Source: Massilia sp. UMI-21
GTDB lineage: Bacteria; Pseudomonadota; Gammaproteobacteria; Burkholderiales; Burkholderiaceae_D
Length of the DNA: 64,000 nt
NCBI GenBank assembly: GCA_015277795.1
Contig: CP063848.1
Span: forward strand, 2,976,001-3,040,000
Direction: 5' to 3'
Shown here: piece by piece, positions 1-8,297 of the stretch
Layout of the letters: each line of letters begins with the position of its first letter
Numbering within the stretch: position 1 is the stretch's first letter
Position numbers and translations under genes: made by a program
The notes under the pieces: model-generated
Databases searched by the model: none
What the model saw: the letters and a program-made list of their open reading frames with translations, nothing else
What the model was told of the DNA's origin: nothing

Positions 1-2
1 AT

Positions 3-272
3 GGGGGCGAAGAATTCGCGGTGATCCTGCCGAACCAGTCGCTCAAGGGCGCCGCCATCGTCGCCGAACGCATCCGCTGCCGTGTCGAACAGCTGCAACT
101 GCCCTCCAGCGCCCCCACCCGCCACGTCACGGTCTCGATCGGTGCCGCCACCGCCATCGCCGGCCCGGACAACAATGCCAGTCAGCTGATGGCCACCGCC
201 GATGCCGCCCTGTACCGGGCCAAGCACCTGGGCCGGAACCGCATCAGCCTGCCCCTCAGCGAAGCAGCCTGA
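3..272 (+). CDS. Diguanylate cyclase (GGDEF domain), C-terminal fragment
   Basis: This is the 3' end of a gene that begins before the window. The visible frame opens with a GGEEF signature followed by AVILPNQS and ends with the usual GGDEF-domain tail, including an SIG segment and an ADAALYRAKHLGRNR-like helix, then TGA. GGEEF is a catalytically competent variant of GGDEF, so the protein should make c-di-GMP from two GTP. Upstream sensory domains and any RxxD inhibitory site lie outside the window. It converges on the DUF2382 gene and the two share a strong hairpin between their stops. Confidence 0.9.
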   Translation, partial: GGEEFAVILPNQSLKGAAIVAERIRCRVEQLQLPSSAPTRHVTVSIGAATAIAGPDNNASQLMATADAALYRAKHLGRNRISLPLSEAA

Positions 273-285
273 GCCCCGCGCCGAC

Positions 286-320
286 AAAGGAATCGGCGCC
301 TTCGAGGCGCCGATTCCTTG
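286..320. terminator. Bidirectional hairpin terminator between convergent genes
   Basis: A perfect 14-bp inverted repeat (AAGGAATCGGCGCC, 287-300, and its complement 306-319) has a 5-nt TTCGA loop. It sits midway between the stop of the GGDEF gene and the stop of the leftward DUF2382 gene. On the minus strand it is followed by a short T-rich run (TTTGT); on the plus strand the T-run is minimal. It probably serves both genes. Confidence 0.7.
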
Positions 321-371
321 CAAGCAGATGGCTGCGCCGGCTGGCCGGGTTCGCCGGCGCGCCGCTGCAGC

Positions 372-2555
372 TTACGAGGTCATGCGGTCCCAGCCATGAC
401 GCACCGCCGACTTCATTTTCTCCCAGGTCGACTGGCCGCTATAGCCGTAGCGGGTATCCCAGTCGGTGCGCAGGTCGTTCTCGACCTCGCCCCACTGGCG
501 GCCGCGGTACTTCGGATCCTGCGCCATCGAGGCACCGTAGGAATAGGCAGGCTTGTAGTCGTCGTAGCTGCCGGCGTCGGACACCGTGCTGTACGTCGCG
601 TTCCAGTGGGAGCGGTATTCACGCTCATTGTCGTCGTCGTCGGTCATGCGGTCCCAGCCGTGGCGAACGGCGGACTTCATCTTGTCCCAGGCGCCGGAGA
701 CCGCGGCGCCGGCGCCGCTGGTGGTGACGCCGCTGCGGTCGGTGCTGGCGGGAGCCGCGATACGCGAATCCCAGCCCCTGCGCAGGTCGCCCTCGATGTC
801 GTCATACGGCCGATTGCGGTACAGCTCGCTCTTGCGCATCTCGGCGCCGTACGAATACGCCGGCTTGACGCTCTCGTAGTCCATGCCCGAGTCGCTCAGG
901 TGGGTGTCGTAGTGCTTGCGGTAGTGGGTGTCGTCGTCATGGTCGGACGTGATGCGGTCCCAGCCGTGGCGTACCGCGGCCTTCATCTTTTCCCAGGTCG
1001 AGGGGCCGCCGCTGGCGCGGGTATCCCAGTCGCTTTGCAGGTCACGCTCGACCTGGTCCCACTGGCGGCCGCGGTACTTGCCGCTGCGCGCCATGGCCGA
1101 GCCGTAGCTGTAGGCAGGCGCGTAGTCGTCGTACGCATCGCCGCTCGCGCCATAGGTGCTGTCGAAGTGCTGGCGGTAATAGCTGTCGTCGTCGCGCAGG
1201 TCCGACATGGCGTGCGTGTCGCCGTCCAGGCGCTGCACCTCGACCTCGGTATGGCGCACCGTGTCGTGAATCTGTTGCTGGCGCTCGCTCACCTGCTTGC
1301 CGACCGACACTTCCTCGACGATGCGCGCCGATTTCTCGACCACCGCTTCCTCGGAGGTCTCGCGCATCTCGATCGACTGTTCGCGGAAGGCCGTATCGGC
1401 CTCGCTCAGGGGACGGTCGACCGGGCGGCGCTGGACGTCCACGTGTTCTTCGCGCAGGCTGACGCTTTCGTTGACCGGCGTTTCGACCATGCGCGAGTAG
1501 ATGCGCACGCCGCCGCGCTGGACTTCGCGCTTGCCGACCCGCAGTTGCTCTTCAACTACCGGGATGCTCTGGGTGCCGCCGGCGCGCAGCGCGTCGGCGC
1601 CCAGGGTGTCGGTGCGGCCCGTGCCGGCCTGATAGCCGGTGTCGAGCTGTTGCGAACCGGCGCCGGTGGCGGCCCCGGCCGCGGACTGGCTGCCGCCATC
1701 GAGCTGGCGCGACCCCAGGTGCGAATGGGTGGGACTGCCGACCGGGTCGCCGCCCAGGCCCGAACCGGGCGACTGGATCGCGCCGGTCGGGGTCGAGCCC
1801 TGCAGCGTGCCGCCCTGCTGGGCCGAGCTCAGGAACGAGGTGTCGCTCTTCTGGGTGCCCTCGAGCGCGGAAGACTGCACCGCGTTCTGCTGCAGGGACG
1901 ATCCTTGCAGCGAGGTGCCGCCGGTGGCGCTCAGGCCGCTCTTGCCCTGCGGTTCCTGGTAGGTCTGGCCCATGGGCTCGGCCTGGTTGAGCGACTGCTG
2001 GGCGAACAGCTTGCGGTCACCCGGGTTGTCGAGCTGCCGGTCGACGCCAGCGCCCGACTGCATCGCCATGCCGCTGGTCTGTTGCATGCCGCCCGCGCCG
2101 CCGGCGCGCATCGACTCCGACATGCCCGGCGACATGCCGCTCGCCATGGCGCCCGCGCTCATCGAGCCTGCGCCCGTTGCCTGCTCGTCGATGTCGGTCG
2201 GCCCGTAGCGCTCGACGATGTCGGCCGCGCGCTCGACTTCGGGCAGCGAATCGGCGCTGACGGTCAGCACATGGTGGCCGCGCGTGACGGCGCCCTCGTA
2301 TTTGCTGGCATGCACGCTGTTGTCGGCACCGAACAGGTCGGTGAAGAAGTTCTTGATGCTGGCGCCGATGCCGCTGCCGTCGTCGTCCGCATCGGTATTG
2401 ACGGAGTTCGCACCGGTCACGCTATCGGTCATGCCGGTCGGGTCGGCGTTCGACAGGCGCACGTCCTGGCGGGAAAAATTCGACGACAGGAGTTCATTCA
2501 TCGCATTCTGTGCATCGGTCCGGTTATCGAACACGGCTACAAGGGTATGTTGCAT
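372..2555 (-). CDS. DUF2382 (YsnF/AvaK) stress protein with three C-terminal repeats
   Basis: 727 aa. The N-terminus (about 1-100; MQHTLVAVFDN...) resembles the YflT/general-stress-17M type domain. A Gln/Ser/Gly/Met-rich low-complexity linker runs to about residue 320, then a DUF2382 domain (about 325-440; VGKREVQRGGVRIYS, RxVDRPLSEAD, EVSVGKQV). The last roughly 270 residues are three copies of a 75-95-residue acidic/aromatic module, each with PAYSYG, a YRGRQW- or YRNRPY-like motif and a VRHGWDR ending. DUF2382 proteins are associated with general stress, but no biochemical role is established. The start has a strong GGAGG and the same leader as the next paralogue, so the two probably arose by duplication. 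No signal peptide is seen, so a cytoplasmic location is likely. Confidence 0.85.
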   Translation of the reverse strand: MQHTLVAVFDNRTDAQNAMNELLSSNFSRQDVRLSNADPTGMTDSVTGANSVNTDADDDGSGIGASIKNFFTDLFGADNSVHASKYEGAVTRGHHVLTVSADSLPEVERAADIVERYGPTDIDEQATGAGSMSAGAMASGMSPGMSESMRAGGAGGMQQTSGMAMQSGAGVDRQLDNPGDRKLFAQQSLNQAEPMGQTYQEPQGKSGLSATGGTSLQGSSLQQNAVQSSALEGTQKSDTSFLSSAQQGGTLQGSTPTGAIQSPGSGLGGDPVGSPTHSHLGSRQLDGGSQSAAGAATGAGSQQLDTGYQAGTGRTDTLGADALRAGGTQSIPVVEEQLRVGKREVQRGGVRIYSRMVETPVNESVSLREEHVDVQRRPVDRPLSEADTAFREQSIEMRETSEEAVVEKSARIVEEVSVGKQVSERQQQIHDTVRHTEVEVQRLDGDTHAMSDLRDDDSYYRQHFDSTYGASGDAYDDYAPAYSYGSAMARSGKYRGRQWDQVERDLQSDWDTRASGGPSTWEKMKAAVRHGWDRITSDHDDDTHYRKHYDTHLSDSGMDYESVKPAYSYGAEMRKSELYRNRPYDDIEGDLRRGWDSRIAAPASTDRSGVTTSGAGAAVSGAWDKMKSAVRHGWDRMTDDDDNEREYRSHWNATYSTVSDAGSYDDYKPAYSYGASMAQDPKYRGRQWGEVENDLRTDWDTRYGYSGQSTWEKMKSAVRHGWDRMTS

Positions 2556-2693
2556 GGTCGTTCCTCCGTGATGGTGAAATCAAAGGCCTCATGGCCGTCA
2601 GGCTAGTGAGTTGAGATTACATCAATCCCCCGCAGGCGCGCGCGCGCCTGCCGGGCCGGTCCGGCGGAGCGAGGCCGACAGTGAATACGAATG

Positions 2694-2716
2694 AAAAAAC
2701 GGCGCCGCAGCGCCGT
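2694..2716 (-). terminator. Rho-independent terminator after the second DUF2382 gene
   Basis: On the minus strand ACGGCGC, a 4-nt loop and GCGCCGT are followed directly by a run of six T. It lies just past the stop of the 373-aa DUF2382 paralogue, so that gene probably has its own transcript, separate from the larger paralogue downstream. Confidence 0.8.
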
Positions 2717-2738
2717 TCTTCCCGGGTGGTCGACAGCT

Positions 2739-3860
2739 TCAGTCAGTCATGCGGTCCCAGCCATGACGGACCGCGGCCTTCATCTTTTCCCAGGTCGAGG
2801 GGCCGCCGGTATGGCGCGCGTCCCAGTCGGACCGCAGGTCGCCTTCGACGTCGTCCCATTGGCGGCCCTTGTACTGGCTGCGCATCTGCGAGCCGTAGGT
2901 GTAAGCTGGCGCATAGTCGTCGTACGAACCGCCGGTGGCGGCATAGTTGGCCTGGTAGTGGCTGCGGTACTCGCTGTCGTCGTCGGCGCCGGCCAGGCGC
3001 TCGACCTCGACTTCGGTGTGGCGCACGGTGTCCTTGATCTGCTCCTGGCGCTGGTTGACCTGCTTGCCGACGGTCACCTCTTCGACGACGCGGGCCGACT
3101 TCTGCACCACGGCTTCCTCGGAGGTTTCGCGCATCTCGATGGTCTGCTCCTTGAAGGCGGTGGCGTCGGTCGGGCTGATCGGCTGGTCGACCGTGCGGCG
3201 CTGCACGTCCACGTGTTCCTCGCGCAGGTTGACGCTTTCGTTGACCGGGGTCTCGACCACGTGCGAGAAGATGCGCACGCCGCCGCGCTGGACTTCGCGC
3301 TTGCCGACCTTCAGCTCTTCTTCCACCACCGGAATCGACTGGGTCGCGCCGGACTGGGTAGACGTGTCGCGCTGCAGCGAATCGGTGCGCGCGGTGCTGC
3401 CCTGCAGGTTGGCCGACTGGGCCGACATCGGCGCCGACTGCTGGCGGCCGCTGTCCATGCCCATGGCGCCGGCCGACATCGCGCCGCCGTCCGAATGCTC
3501 GTCGATGTCGATCGGGCCGAAACGCTCGACGATATCGGCGGCACGCTCGACTTCCGGCAGCGAGTCGGCCGACAGGGTCACGACGCACTTGCCGCTGGAG
3601 ACGGCGCCTTCGTAGCGGTTGACGTGGGAACGGTCGTGGTCGTCGCTGCCGAACAGGTCGCTGAAGAAGTGCTTGATGCTGCTGCCGATGCCGGTATCGC
3701 TGTCGTGGGCGTGGGTGGAGGCGGTGCTGCCGGTGCTGCCGGTGCTGCCGCCGCTGGACATGCGCACCTCCTGGCGCGAGAAGCCCGAGGCAAGCAGTTC
3801 GTCCATCGCGCTCTGGGCGTCGGCGTTGTTGTCGAATACGGCTACCAAAGTATGTTGCAT
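2739..3860 (-). CDS. DUF2382 (YsnF/AvaK) stress protein, single-repeat paralogue
   Basis: 373 aa and a close paralogue of the 727-aa neighbour. It has the same N-terminal YflT-like domain (MQHTLVAVFDNNADAQSAMD), a shorter low-complexity linker, the same DUF2382 block (about 175-290), and one copy of the C-terminal PAYTYG...RGRQW-like...VRHGWDRMTD module instead of three. The start is preceded by the same GGAGGAACGACC ribosome site. It lies 13 bp downstream of a third DUF2382 gene, so those two are probably co-transcribed. Its role is inferred to be general stress or desiccation response; partners are unknown. Confidence 0.85.
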   Translation of the reverse strand: MQHTLVAVFDNNADAQSAMDELLASGFSRQEVRMSSGGSTGSTGSTASTHAHDSDTGIGSSIKHFFSDLFGSDDHDRSHVNRYEGAVSSGKCVVTLSADSLPEVERAADIVERFGPIDIDEHSDGGAMSAGAMGMDSGRQQSAPMSAQSANLQGSTARTDSLQRDTSTQSGATQSIPVVEEELKVGKREVQRGGVRIFSHVVETPVNESVNLREEHVDVQRRTVDQPISPTDATAFKEQTIEMRETSEEAVVQKSARVVEEVTVGKQVNQRQEQIKDTVRHTEVEVERLAGADDDSEYRSHYQANYAATGGSYDDYAPAYTYGSQMRSQYKGRQWDDVEGDLRSDWDARHTGGPSTWEKMKAAVRHGWDRMTD

Positions 3861-3873
3861 GGTCGTTCCTCCA

Positions 3874-4311
3874 TCATTGGTGGGTATCGGATGCTGGGGG
3901 CGGCGCGGTTTCGTCGAAGCGCTCGACCTCGACCCGCTCCGCCTTGAGCGGAACGGTGTCGCGGTAGTGCTCCTCGTGCCGCACGCGGGTGATGTGCAGT
4001 TCTTCCTTGATGCGCAGGCGGCGTTCGACCACCAGCACTTCTTCGAGAACCGGCACCACCAGCGTGTCGCCTTCGTAGCGGGTTGCAGGTGCTTCTTCCG
4101 GCGCGACGATACGGTCCACGGAAACGTGCCGGACGTTCACCTCGTCGCGCGCGAGGCGCTCGTCGATGGTGACCGGCTGTTCGGAGACCGTCTTGTGAAT
4201 GCGTACGCCGCGTCCGGTTTCAACGACGCGGGTCCCGACGGCCAGTTGCTCTTCGATCACGGGAATGCGCATGCCTTCCTGCTGCTTGTTCTCGGAGATA
4301 TTGCTCGACAT
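3874..4311 (-). CDS. Minimal DUF2382 domain protein
   Basis: 145 aa, essentially a stand-alone DUF2382 domain. It shows the two characteristic halves: IPVIEEQLAVGTRVVETGRGVRIHK followed by VPVLEEVLVVERRLRIKEELH. The start is set at the ATG with GAGGAG eight bases upstream; the frame is open six codons further, but without a good ribosome site. It lacks the N-terminal stress domain and the C-terminal module of its two downstream neighbours, with which it forms a leftward cluster. DUF2382 family membership is clear; the molecular function is not known. Confidence 0.8.
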   Translation of the reverse strand: MSSNISENKQQEGMRIPVIEEQLAVGTRVVETGRGVRIHKTVSEQPVTIDERLARDEVNVRHVSVDRIVAPEEAPATRYEGDTLVVPVLEEVLVVERRLRIKEELHITRVRHEEHYRDTVPLKAERVEVERFDETAPPPASDTHQ

Positions 4312-4449
4312 CCGGAGGGCTCCTCGCATCGCTGGTTTCAGAGCGAACGAGCTTACTCTTTTCCCGACGGGGCATGCGCACCCTTGCTACTTAGAATGAT
4401 GAGCCGCGCATACGGCGCGATTGCGCCGCGCGCAAGCGGACCGCGGGGG

Positions 4450-4707
4450 TCAGGCGAAGGGGTTGTCGACCTGCCGGATATCGGGCGGCGGCAGGCGGTC
4501 CGGAAGCGCGCGCGCTTCGAGGGCGGCGACCACGGCGCCGAGTTGCTCGTGCAGGCGGCGCGCCGCCGCCAGTCCGGCCTTGTCGGCGGTCAGGTCGAGA
4601 TCGCCCGAGATACTGATGCGGTCGAGGCGGTTCTCCAGCATCAGGTTGCCGATCTCGAGCACATCGGCTTCGTTGGCGAAGGGGGTGAAATTCTTGTTGC
4701 GACTCAT
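4450..4707 (-). CDS. Small conserved hypothetical protein (85 aa)
   Basis: 85 aa, starting MSRNKNFTPFANEADVLEIG after a GGAGAG ribosome site. It contains an Asn/Leu/Glu-rich segment and ends in VDNPFA. No signal peptide, membrane segment or known motif is visible. The stop of the upstream endonuclease gene is only 10 bp away, so the two are probably co-transcribed. I do not recognise a function; normal codon use and the ribosome site support a real gene. Confidence 0.6.
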   Translation of the reverse strand: MSRNKNFTPFANEADVLEIGNLMLENRLDRISISGDLDLTADKAGLAAARRLHEQLGAVVAALEARALPDRLPPPDIRQVDNPFA

Positions 4708-4717
4708 GGGCTCTCCA

Positions 4718-5509
4718 TTAGTTCCGGCTCTTCCTTTGGCGAATCCTGGGTAGCGCCAGCATGCGTTCCTTTTGCTGGCGGGTCAGGGAAGGCAGCAGCT
4801 CGATGCCGATGATGCGCTCGAGTTCGGCCACCGGGATGACCTGGATCGGCGCGTCGCCGCGGTTCTCGACGAACCAGGCGGCAGCCGCCTTCTGGCGGGG
4901 ACTGTACACCACCTTGTACAGGTGGCTCGGCACGATCACGTTGCCGACCTTGCGCAGGCTGCTGCCGAGGAAGGCCGGACCGGTGATCACGTACAGCGAA
5001 CCCTCCTTCTTCGCCATTTGGCGCACCGCGCCTTCGATGGGCGCCCAGATGTGGCGGTTGTGGTCGCGGTCCTGGGGCACCATGTTGGCCAGCGAGAAGC
5101 TTTCGCGCTGGGCGCGGCGGTCGGGCATGTCGCCGTTCGGCGCCAGGTGGCCCCGGTCGAAGCCGCTGCGGGCATAGTCGGACAGTTCGGCCCGCTGCCC
5201 GCGCGGCAGGCGCGGCTCGGGATGGAAGGCGTTGTCGCGGTCCAGCCCCCGGGCCGCCGCCAGCTGGCCGGGCGCCAGGTGTTCGGCCGACCACAGGGCG
5301 GTACGGGTCACACCCGAATGCAGCACGCCGAATTCGCGGTAGCACAGCGCGCGGGTGGCCGCGCCCAGCTTCGGATTGCGGATCTCCGGGGGGCGGCCGT
5401 CGAGATAGTGGTCGGCGCAGCTTGCTTCCGCGGCGTGGACTGCGCCAGTGGCAAGCAGGAGTGCGAAAAGAGCAGCACGCTTGATGCGGGCCAGAGAAGA
5501 AAGGAGCAT
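4718..5509 (-). CDS. Exported DNA/RNA non-specific endonuclease (NUC1 type)
   Basis: 263 aa. An N-terminal signal peptide (MLLSSLARIKRAALFALLLATGAVHAAE) precedes a ββα-metal nuclease domain. The hallmark DRGHLAPNGDM is present: the His is the general base, and the downstream Asn in SLANMVPQDRDHNRHIW binds the metal. Family members cleave single- and double-stranded DNA and RNA without sequence specificity, usually outside the cytoplasm. The ATG start is chosen because the signal peptide begins there and AAGGAG-type purines are absent further upstream. The small gene at 4450 follows in the same direction. Confidence 0.88.
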   Translation of the reverse strand: MLLSSLARIKRAALFALLLATGAVHAAEASCADHYLDGRPPEIRNPKLGAATRALCYREFGVLHSGVTRTALWSAEHLAPGQLAAARGLDRDNAFHPEPRLPRGQRAELSDYARSGFDRGHLAPNGDMPDRRAQRESFSLANMVPQDRDHNRHIWAPIEGAVRQMAKKEGSLYVITGPAFLGSSLRKVGNVIVPSHLYKVVYSPRQKAAAAWFVENRGDAPIQVIPVAELERIIGIELLPSLTRQQKERMLALPRIRQRKSRN

Positions 5510-5686
5510 GGTCGTGTACGGCAATTCGTGGATCGTCAGCGCGCATTGTATCCGTACGGGCTTGAGCGGGCGCAAATGGCAGCACGTCAACTCGCGCACG
5601 ATTGAAACTCCATTTCCCACGAGAATGCGCTACACTTGCGCCTTTCTTAACAAAAGATTCCTTTTGGGAAAGTTAGCCCGAAGCGA

Positions 5687-6079
5687 ATGAATCGTCCGCC
5701 GATCCCTGAGGAGTTGCGTCGTTTCGTCTTGACGAGCATCCCCTCCGTGCCCTTCCTCGAGGCGCTGCTCTTGCTGCGCGCCAGTCCCCGCCAGAAATGG
5801 AGCGGTGAGATGCTCGCGCGCCGGCTGTACACCAGCGAGCGCACTGCGCTCGGCCTGCTCGACGAGCTTTGCCGTTCCGGCATGGCCGAGTCTTGTCCGG
5901 CTCCGGACGAGCACTGCTACTGCTATGCGCCGGCCACCGACGAATTGCGCGAGCGTATCGACGGCCTGGCCGATGTGTACGCTCGACATCTGGTGGACGT
6001 TACCAACCTCATCCATTCCACACTCGACCGCAAGGCGCAGCAGTTCGCCGACGCCTTCCGCCTGCGAAAGGATTCGTAA
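5687..6079 (+). CDS. Winged-helix regulator-like protein
   Basis: 130 aa. The central part reads as a winged helix (WSGEMLARRLYTSERTALGLLDELCRSGMAES), followed by a short wing with a CYCYAP segment and a C-terminal helical tail. Its stop codon abuts the start of the first DUF5985 gene, so it heads a three-gene unit with two small membrane proteins. It is probably a cytoplasmic DNA-binding or protein-interaction component of that unit. No ligand or target can be read from the sequence, and the ribosome site is weak (GAAGCGA). Confidence 0.65.
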   Translation: MNRPPIPEELRRFVLTSIPSVPFLEALLLLRASPRQKWSGEMLARRLYTSERTALGLLDELCRSGMAESCPAPDEHCYCYAPATDELRERIDGLADVYARHLVDVTNLIHSTLDRKAQQFADAFRLRKDS

Positions 6080-6337
6080 ATGGGCGAACTCATCTATACC
6101 TTGTGCATGTTGACGTCACTGGCCTGTACCTGGCTGCTGCTTGCCAGCTACCGGCGCACGCGCTACCGTCTCCTGTTCTGGAGCGGGCTGTGCTTCGCGG
6201 TGATGACCTTCAATAATTTGTTCCTGATTTTCGACAAGGTCGTGTTCCCGACGGTCGATTTCATGCCGCTGCGTGTGATCAGCGCCCTGGCGGCATGCAT
6301 GCTGCTGCTCTACGGCCTGATCTACGAAAAGGAGTGA
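6080..6337 (+). CDS. DUF5985 family membrane protein
   Basis: 85 aa with three hydrophobic helices (about 4-22, 31-50, 64-81) and short basic loops (YRRTRYR). It starts on the base after the stop of the HTH gene and is followed two bases later by a second protein of the same family, so translation of the three is probably coupled. Family resemblance is to DUF5985, small inner-membrane proteins of unknown function that occur in pairs. The LFWSGLCFA...NNLFLIFD pattern matches the second copy's FFLYFALSFF...HRVYSA. Confidence 0.7.
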   Translation: MGELIYTLCMLTSLACTWLLLASYRRTRYRLLFWSGLCFAVMTFNNLFLIFDKVVFPTVDFMPLRVISALAACMLLLYGLIYEKE

Positions 6338-6339
6338 CG

Positions 6340-6606
6340 ATGACCCAGATGATGTACGGTGCGATCTCGATGGCATCGCTCACGATCGCCCTGTTCTTCC
6401 TGCGCTTCTGGCGTAACACGGGTGACCGTTTCTTCCTGTATTTCGCGCTCTCGTTCTTCATCGAAGGATTGCACCGGGTGTACTCGGCGGTGCTGAACGA
6501 GGCTGGCGAGGATTCGCCCATGCACTACCTGATCCGGGTCCTGGCTTACGGCCTGATCGTGTGGGCGATCGTCGAGAAGAACCTGCCGCGCAAGGATCGC
6601 GGCTAG
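6340..6606 (+). CDS. DUF5985 family membrane protein, second copy
   Basis: 88 aa, three predicted membrane helices, paralogous to the preceding gene (RFWRNTGDRFFLYFALSFFIEGLHRVYS corresponds to its RRTRYRLLFWSGLCFAVMTFNNLFL). The start overlaps GGAG-TGACG, two bases after the previous stop. Together the pair may form a heteromeric membrane unit controlled by, or signalling to, the adjacent HTH protein; that is inference from the coupling alone. Confidence 0.7.
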   Translation: MTQMMYGAISMASLTIALFFLRFWRNTGDRFFLYFALSFFIEGLHRVYSAVLNEAGEDSPMHYLIRVLAYGLIVWAIVEKNLPRKDRG

Positions 6607-6672
6607 CGTGCGCCCGAGCGCCGGGCGCGGCGCGATAATGGGACCATGAAAAACCGTCAACAGGAGGACAGC

Positions 6673-6945
6673 ATGGCCCCACAACACCCAGCAGGAAACG
6701 ACCCGGCCCAACCCACTGGTAACCCGGTCGCGGCCGGCGGCCAGGACCAGCGTTCCGAGAACCTGCTCCCCGGAGAAGAAGGCGCCGACGACGGCCGCTT
6801 CGACGTGGCCGAAGAAGTCAGCCTCGACCAGCACTCCGATGAAGCCCGGCGGGTCGGGCAGATGCCGGAAAACGGCATCGCCGACGCCGTGCCGGATGCG
6901 CTGAAAACCCCGGTTCCCTCCCAGGGCGTGCCGGAAAAAAAGTAA
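6673..6945 (+). CDS. Small hydrophilic hypothetical protein
   Basis: 90 aa, acidic and proline-rich at both ends, beginning MAPQHPAGNDPAQ. The start is set by a perfect AGGAGG five bases upstream; an in-frame ATG 27 bases earlier has no such site. The central segment (ENLLPGEEGADDGRFDVAEEVSLDQHS) resembles small hydrophilic proteins found near stress genes in related bacteria, but no function is known. No membrane segment or cysteine is present. Confidence 0.55.
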   Translation: MAPQHPAGNDPAQPTGNPVAAGGQDQRSENLLPGEEGADDGRFDVAEEVSLDQHSDEARRVGQMPENGIADAVPDALKTPVPSQGVPEKK

Positions 6946-7048
6946 GCCTTGCCAGGCCGCCATGCGCGGCCTGTGCCTGATTCCGCCCCCTTGCGCTTCA
7001 TTCCCGCTCCCCGCTCCCCCGCTGCCTTGTCTGTCGTGCAGCCGTCGT

Positions 7049-7891
7049 TCAGCCCATGGTCACACCCATCTTCAGGCCCTCGATCGTGTGCGCCTGGCGA
7101 ATCGGCTCGAGTTGCTCGACCACCCGGCAGTTCAGGTGCCGGCGCACCTGCTCCGGCAGGCGCTCGTAGTATGCGCGCGACATCTGCAGGTCGTGCTTGA
7201 TGGCGTTGGTGGCATCCGGCGCGTCGGCGCCGACCACCAGCACCGGTCGCGACAACTTCGAACGATTGGCGGTGCCGCGGTGGATGGTCAGGGCCGAACG
7301 CGCCGAGATATCGCCCACCTTCGGCAGCTTGCGCTGAGCACGGGCTTCGTAGCGTGGGTAGAGGGACTGGTCCGGGAACATCGGATCGCCCTCGAACAGG
7401 TCCCATTGGGTGCCCGGCGCAATCTCGAAAGGACCCATCTCTTCGGTCACGTCGACGGTGGTGAGGTTGAAGGCCAGCGAACTGAGGCGCCTGCCCTGCA
7501 CCGTTTCCGGCGGCGAGGCGAAGTCGCGGTGCCAGGGCTGGTGCATGGCGCCGGGGCCCGGCACGTCAAAGCCGACCTCGACGATGCGCCACTCGGGTCC
7601 GAGCACGGCGCTGCAGACCGCCCGCACCCATGGGTGGGCGGCGATCGTCGCGAAGGCGCGCAGGCGCTCCGGGTGCACCTCGACGTAGAAACGGTTCGGG
7701 CCACGGTTCAGGGCGCCGCCTTCGCGCGCCATCGCCTCGTCGAACAGCATGTCGATGTCCGCGCGCAGCTCTCCGACCAGCTCGCGGCTGAAGGCGCCGC
7801 GGCAGCCGATGATGCCGTCGCCGTAGATGCCGCGCATGATGTCGGCGACATCGTATTCCGCAGATTGTGCGGTGTTTGCTCCGCTGTCCAT
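7049..7891 (-). CDS. Phytanoyl-CoA dioxygenase (PhyH) family oxygenase
   Basis: 280 aa. The double-stranded β-helix Fe(II)/2-oxoglutarate motif is visible: HRD at 121-123, a distal His at about 204 (TIHRGTANR) and Arg 210, which would bind 2-oxoglutarate. Enzymes of this family hydroxylate small lipophilic or natural-product substrates; nothing here identifies the substrate. The start is chosen at the ATG after GGAGGAGGG. It is divergent from the MscS gene, about 400 bp away, and has no metabolic partner next to it. Confidence 0.8.
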   Translation of the reverse strand: MDSGANTAQSAEYDVADIMRGIYGDGIIGCRGAFSRELVGELRADIDMLFDEAMAREGGALNRGPNRFYVEVHPERLRAFATIAAHPWVRAVCSAVLGPEWRIVEVGFDVPGPGAMHQPWHRDFASPPETVQGRRLSSLAFNLTTVDVTEEMGPFEIAPGTQWDLFEGDPMFPDQSLYPRYEARAQRKLPKVGDISARSALTIHRGTANRSKLSRPVLVVGADAPDATNAIKHDLQMSRAYYERLPEQVRRHLNCRVVEQLEPIRQAHTIEGLKMGVTMG

Positions 7892-8297
7892 GCTCCCTCC
7901 TCCTCTGTCCTGGCCAAGGCCCCCGGGCCGTACCGGTACTGGCCGAAACGCAAATACTACTGACAATTGCCAAGCCGCGGCGCGAGCGCAGCGAACCCGC
8001 CCGGGAGCGTCGACAGGACGGCATCCGGACCGTGGATCGTGCCCGCAACGACAACAGGATCGAAGCATGGGACTACCAGCGGCTCCGAGGGGATGGCCGT
8101 GACGGCGGCGAACCAGGCCGGCGTGCTGTGCATCTGCGAGCGCCCGGCCGTGCACGCGCTGCTCGCGGACGGCGTAACCCGCGCCGGCCCGTGCGTCAGG
8201 TGGCACAAGCGCGCGCACCGCGGCCAATTGTGCGCGCCGCATGCCGTCCGGACCGCACACTGTCGCCTTTTGCTGCGGTGCGCGGTGGAGTGCATGG
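7892..8297. other. Intergenic region between PhyH and MscS genes
   Basis: About 400 bp of GC-rich sequence separate two divergent genes. A 10-bp palindrome, GTACCGGTAC (7930-7939), lies about 40 bp ahead of the PhyH start. I see no clear -35/-10 pair, no RNA gene and no credible small gene; the several open frames here have no ribosome site and no recognisable protein. Confidence 0.5.

Noticed and set aside
318..2606. Long plus-strand open frame (762 codons) opposite the DUF2382 gene
   Set aside because: It is a GC-rich shadow of the minus-strand gene: low-complexity Ala/Val/Gly/Arg protein, no ribosome site, no known domain.
6953..6973. Hairpin CAGGCCGC-N5-GCGGCCTG after the small gene at 6673
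   Set aside because: Good stem but no T-run on either strand; not called as a terminator.
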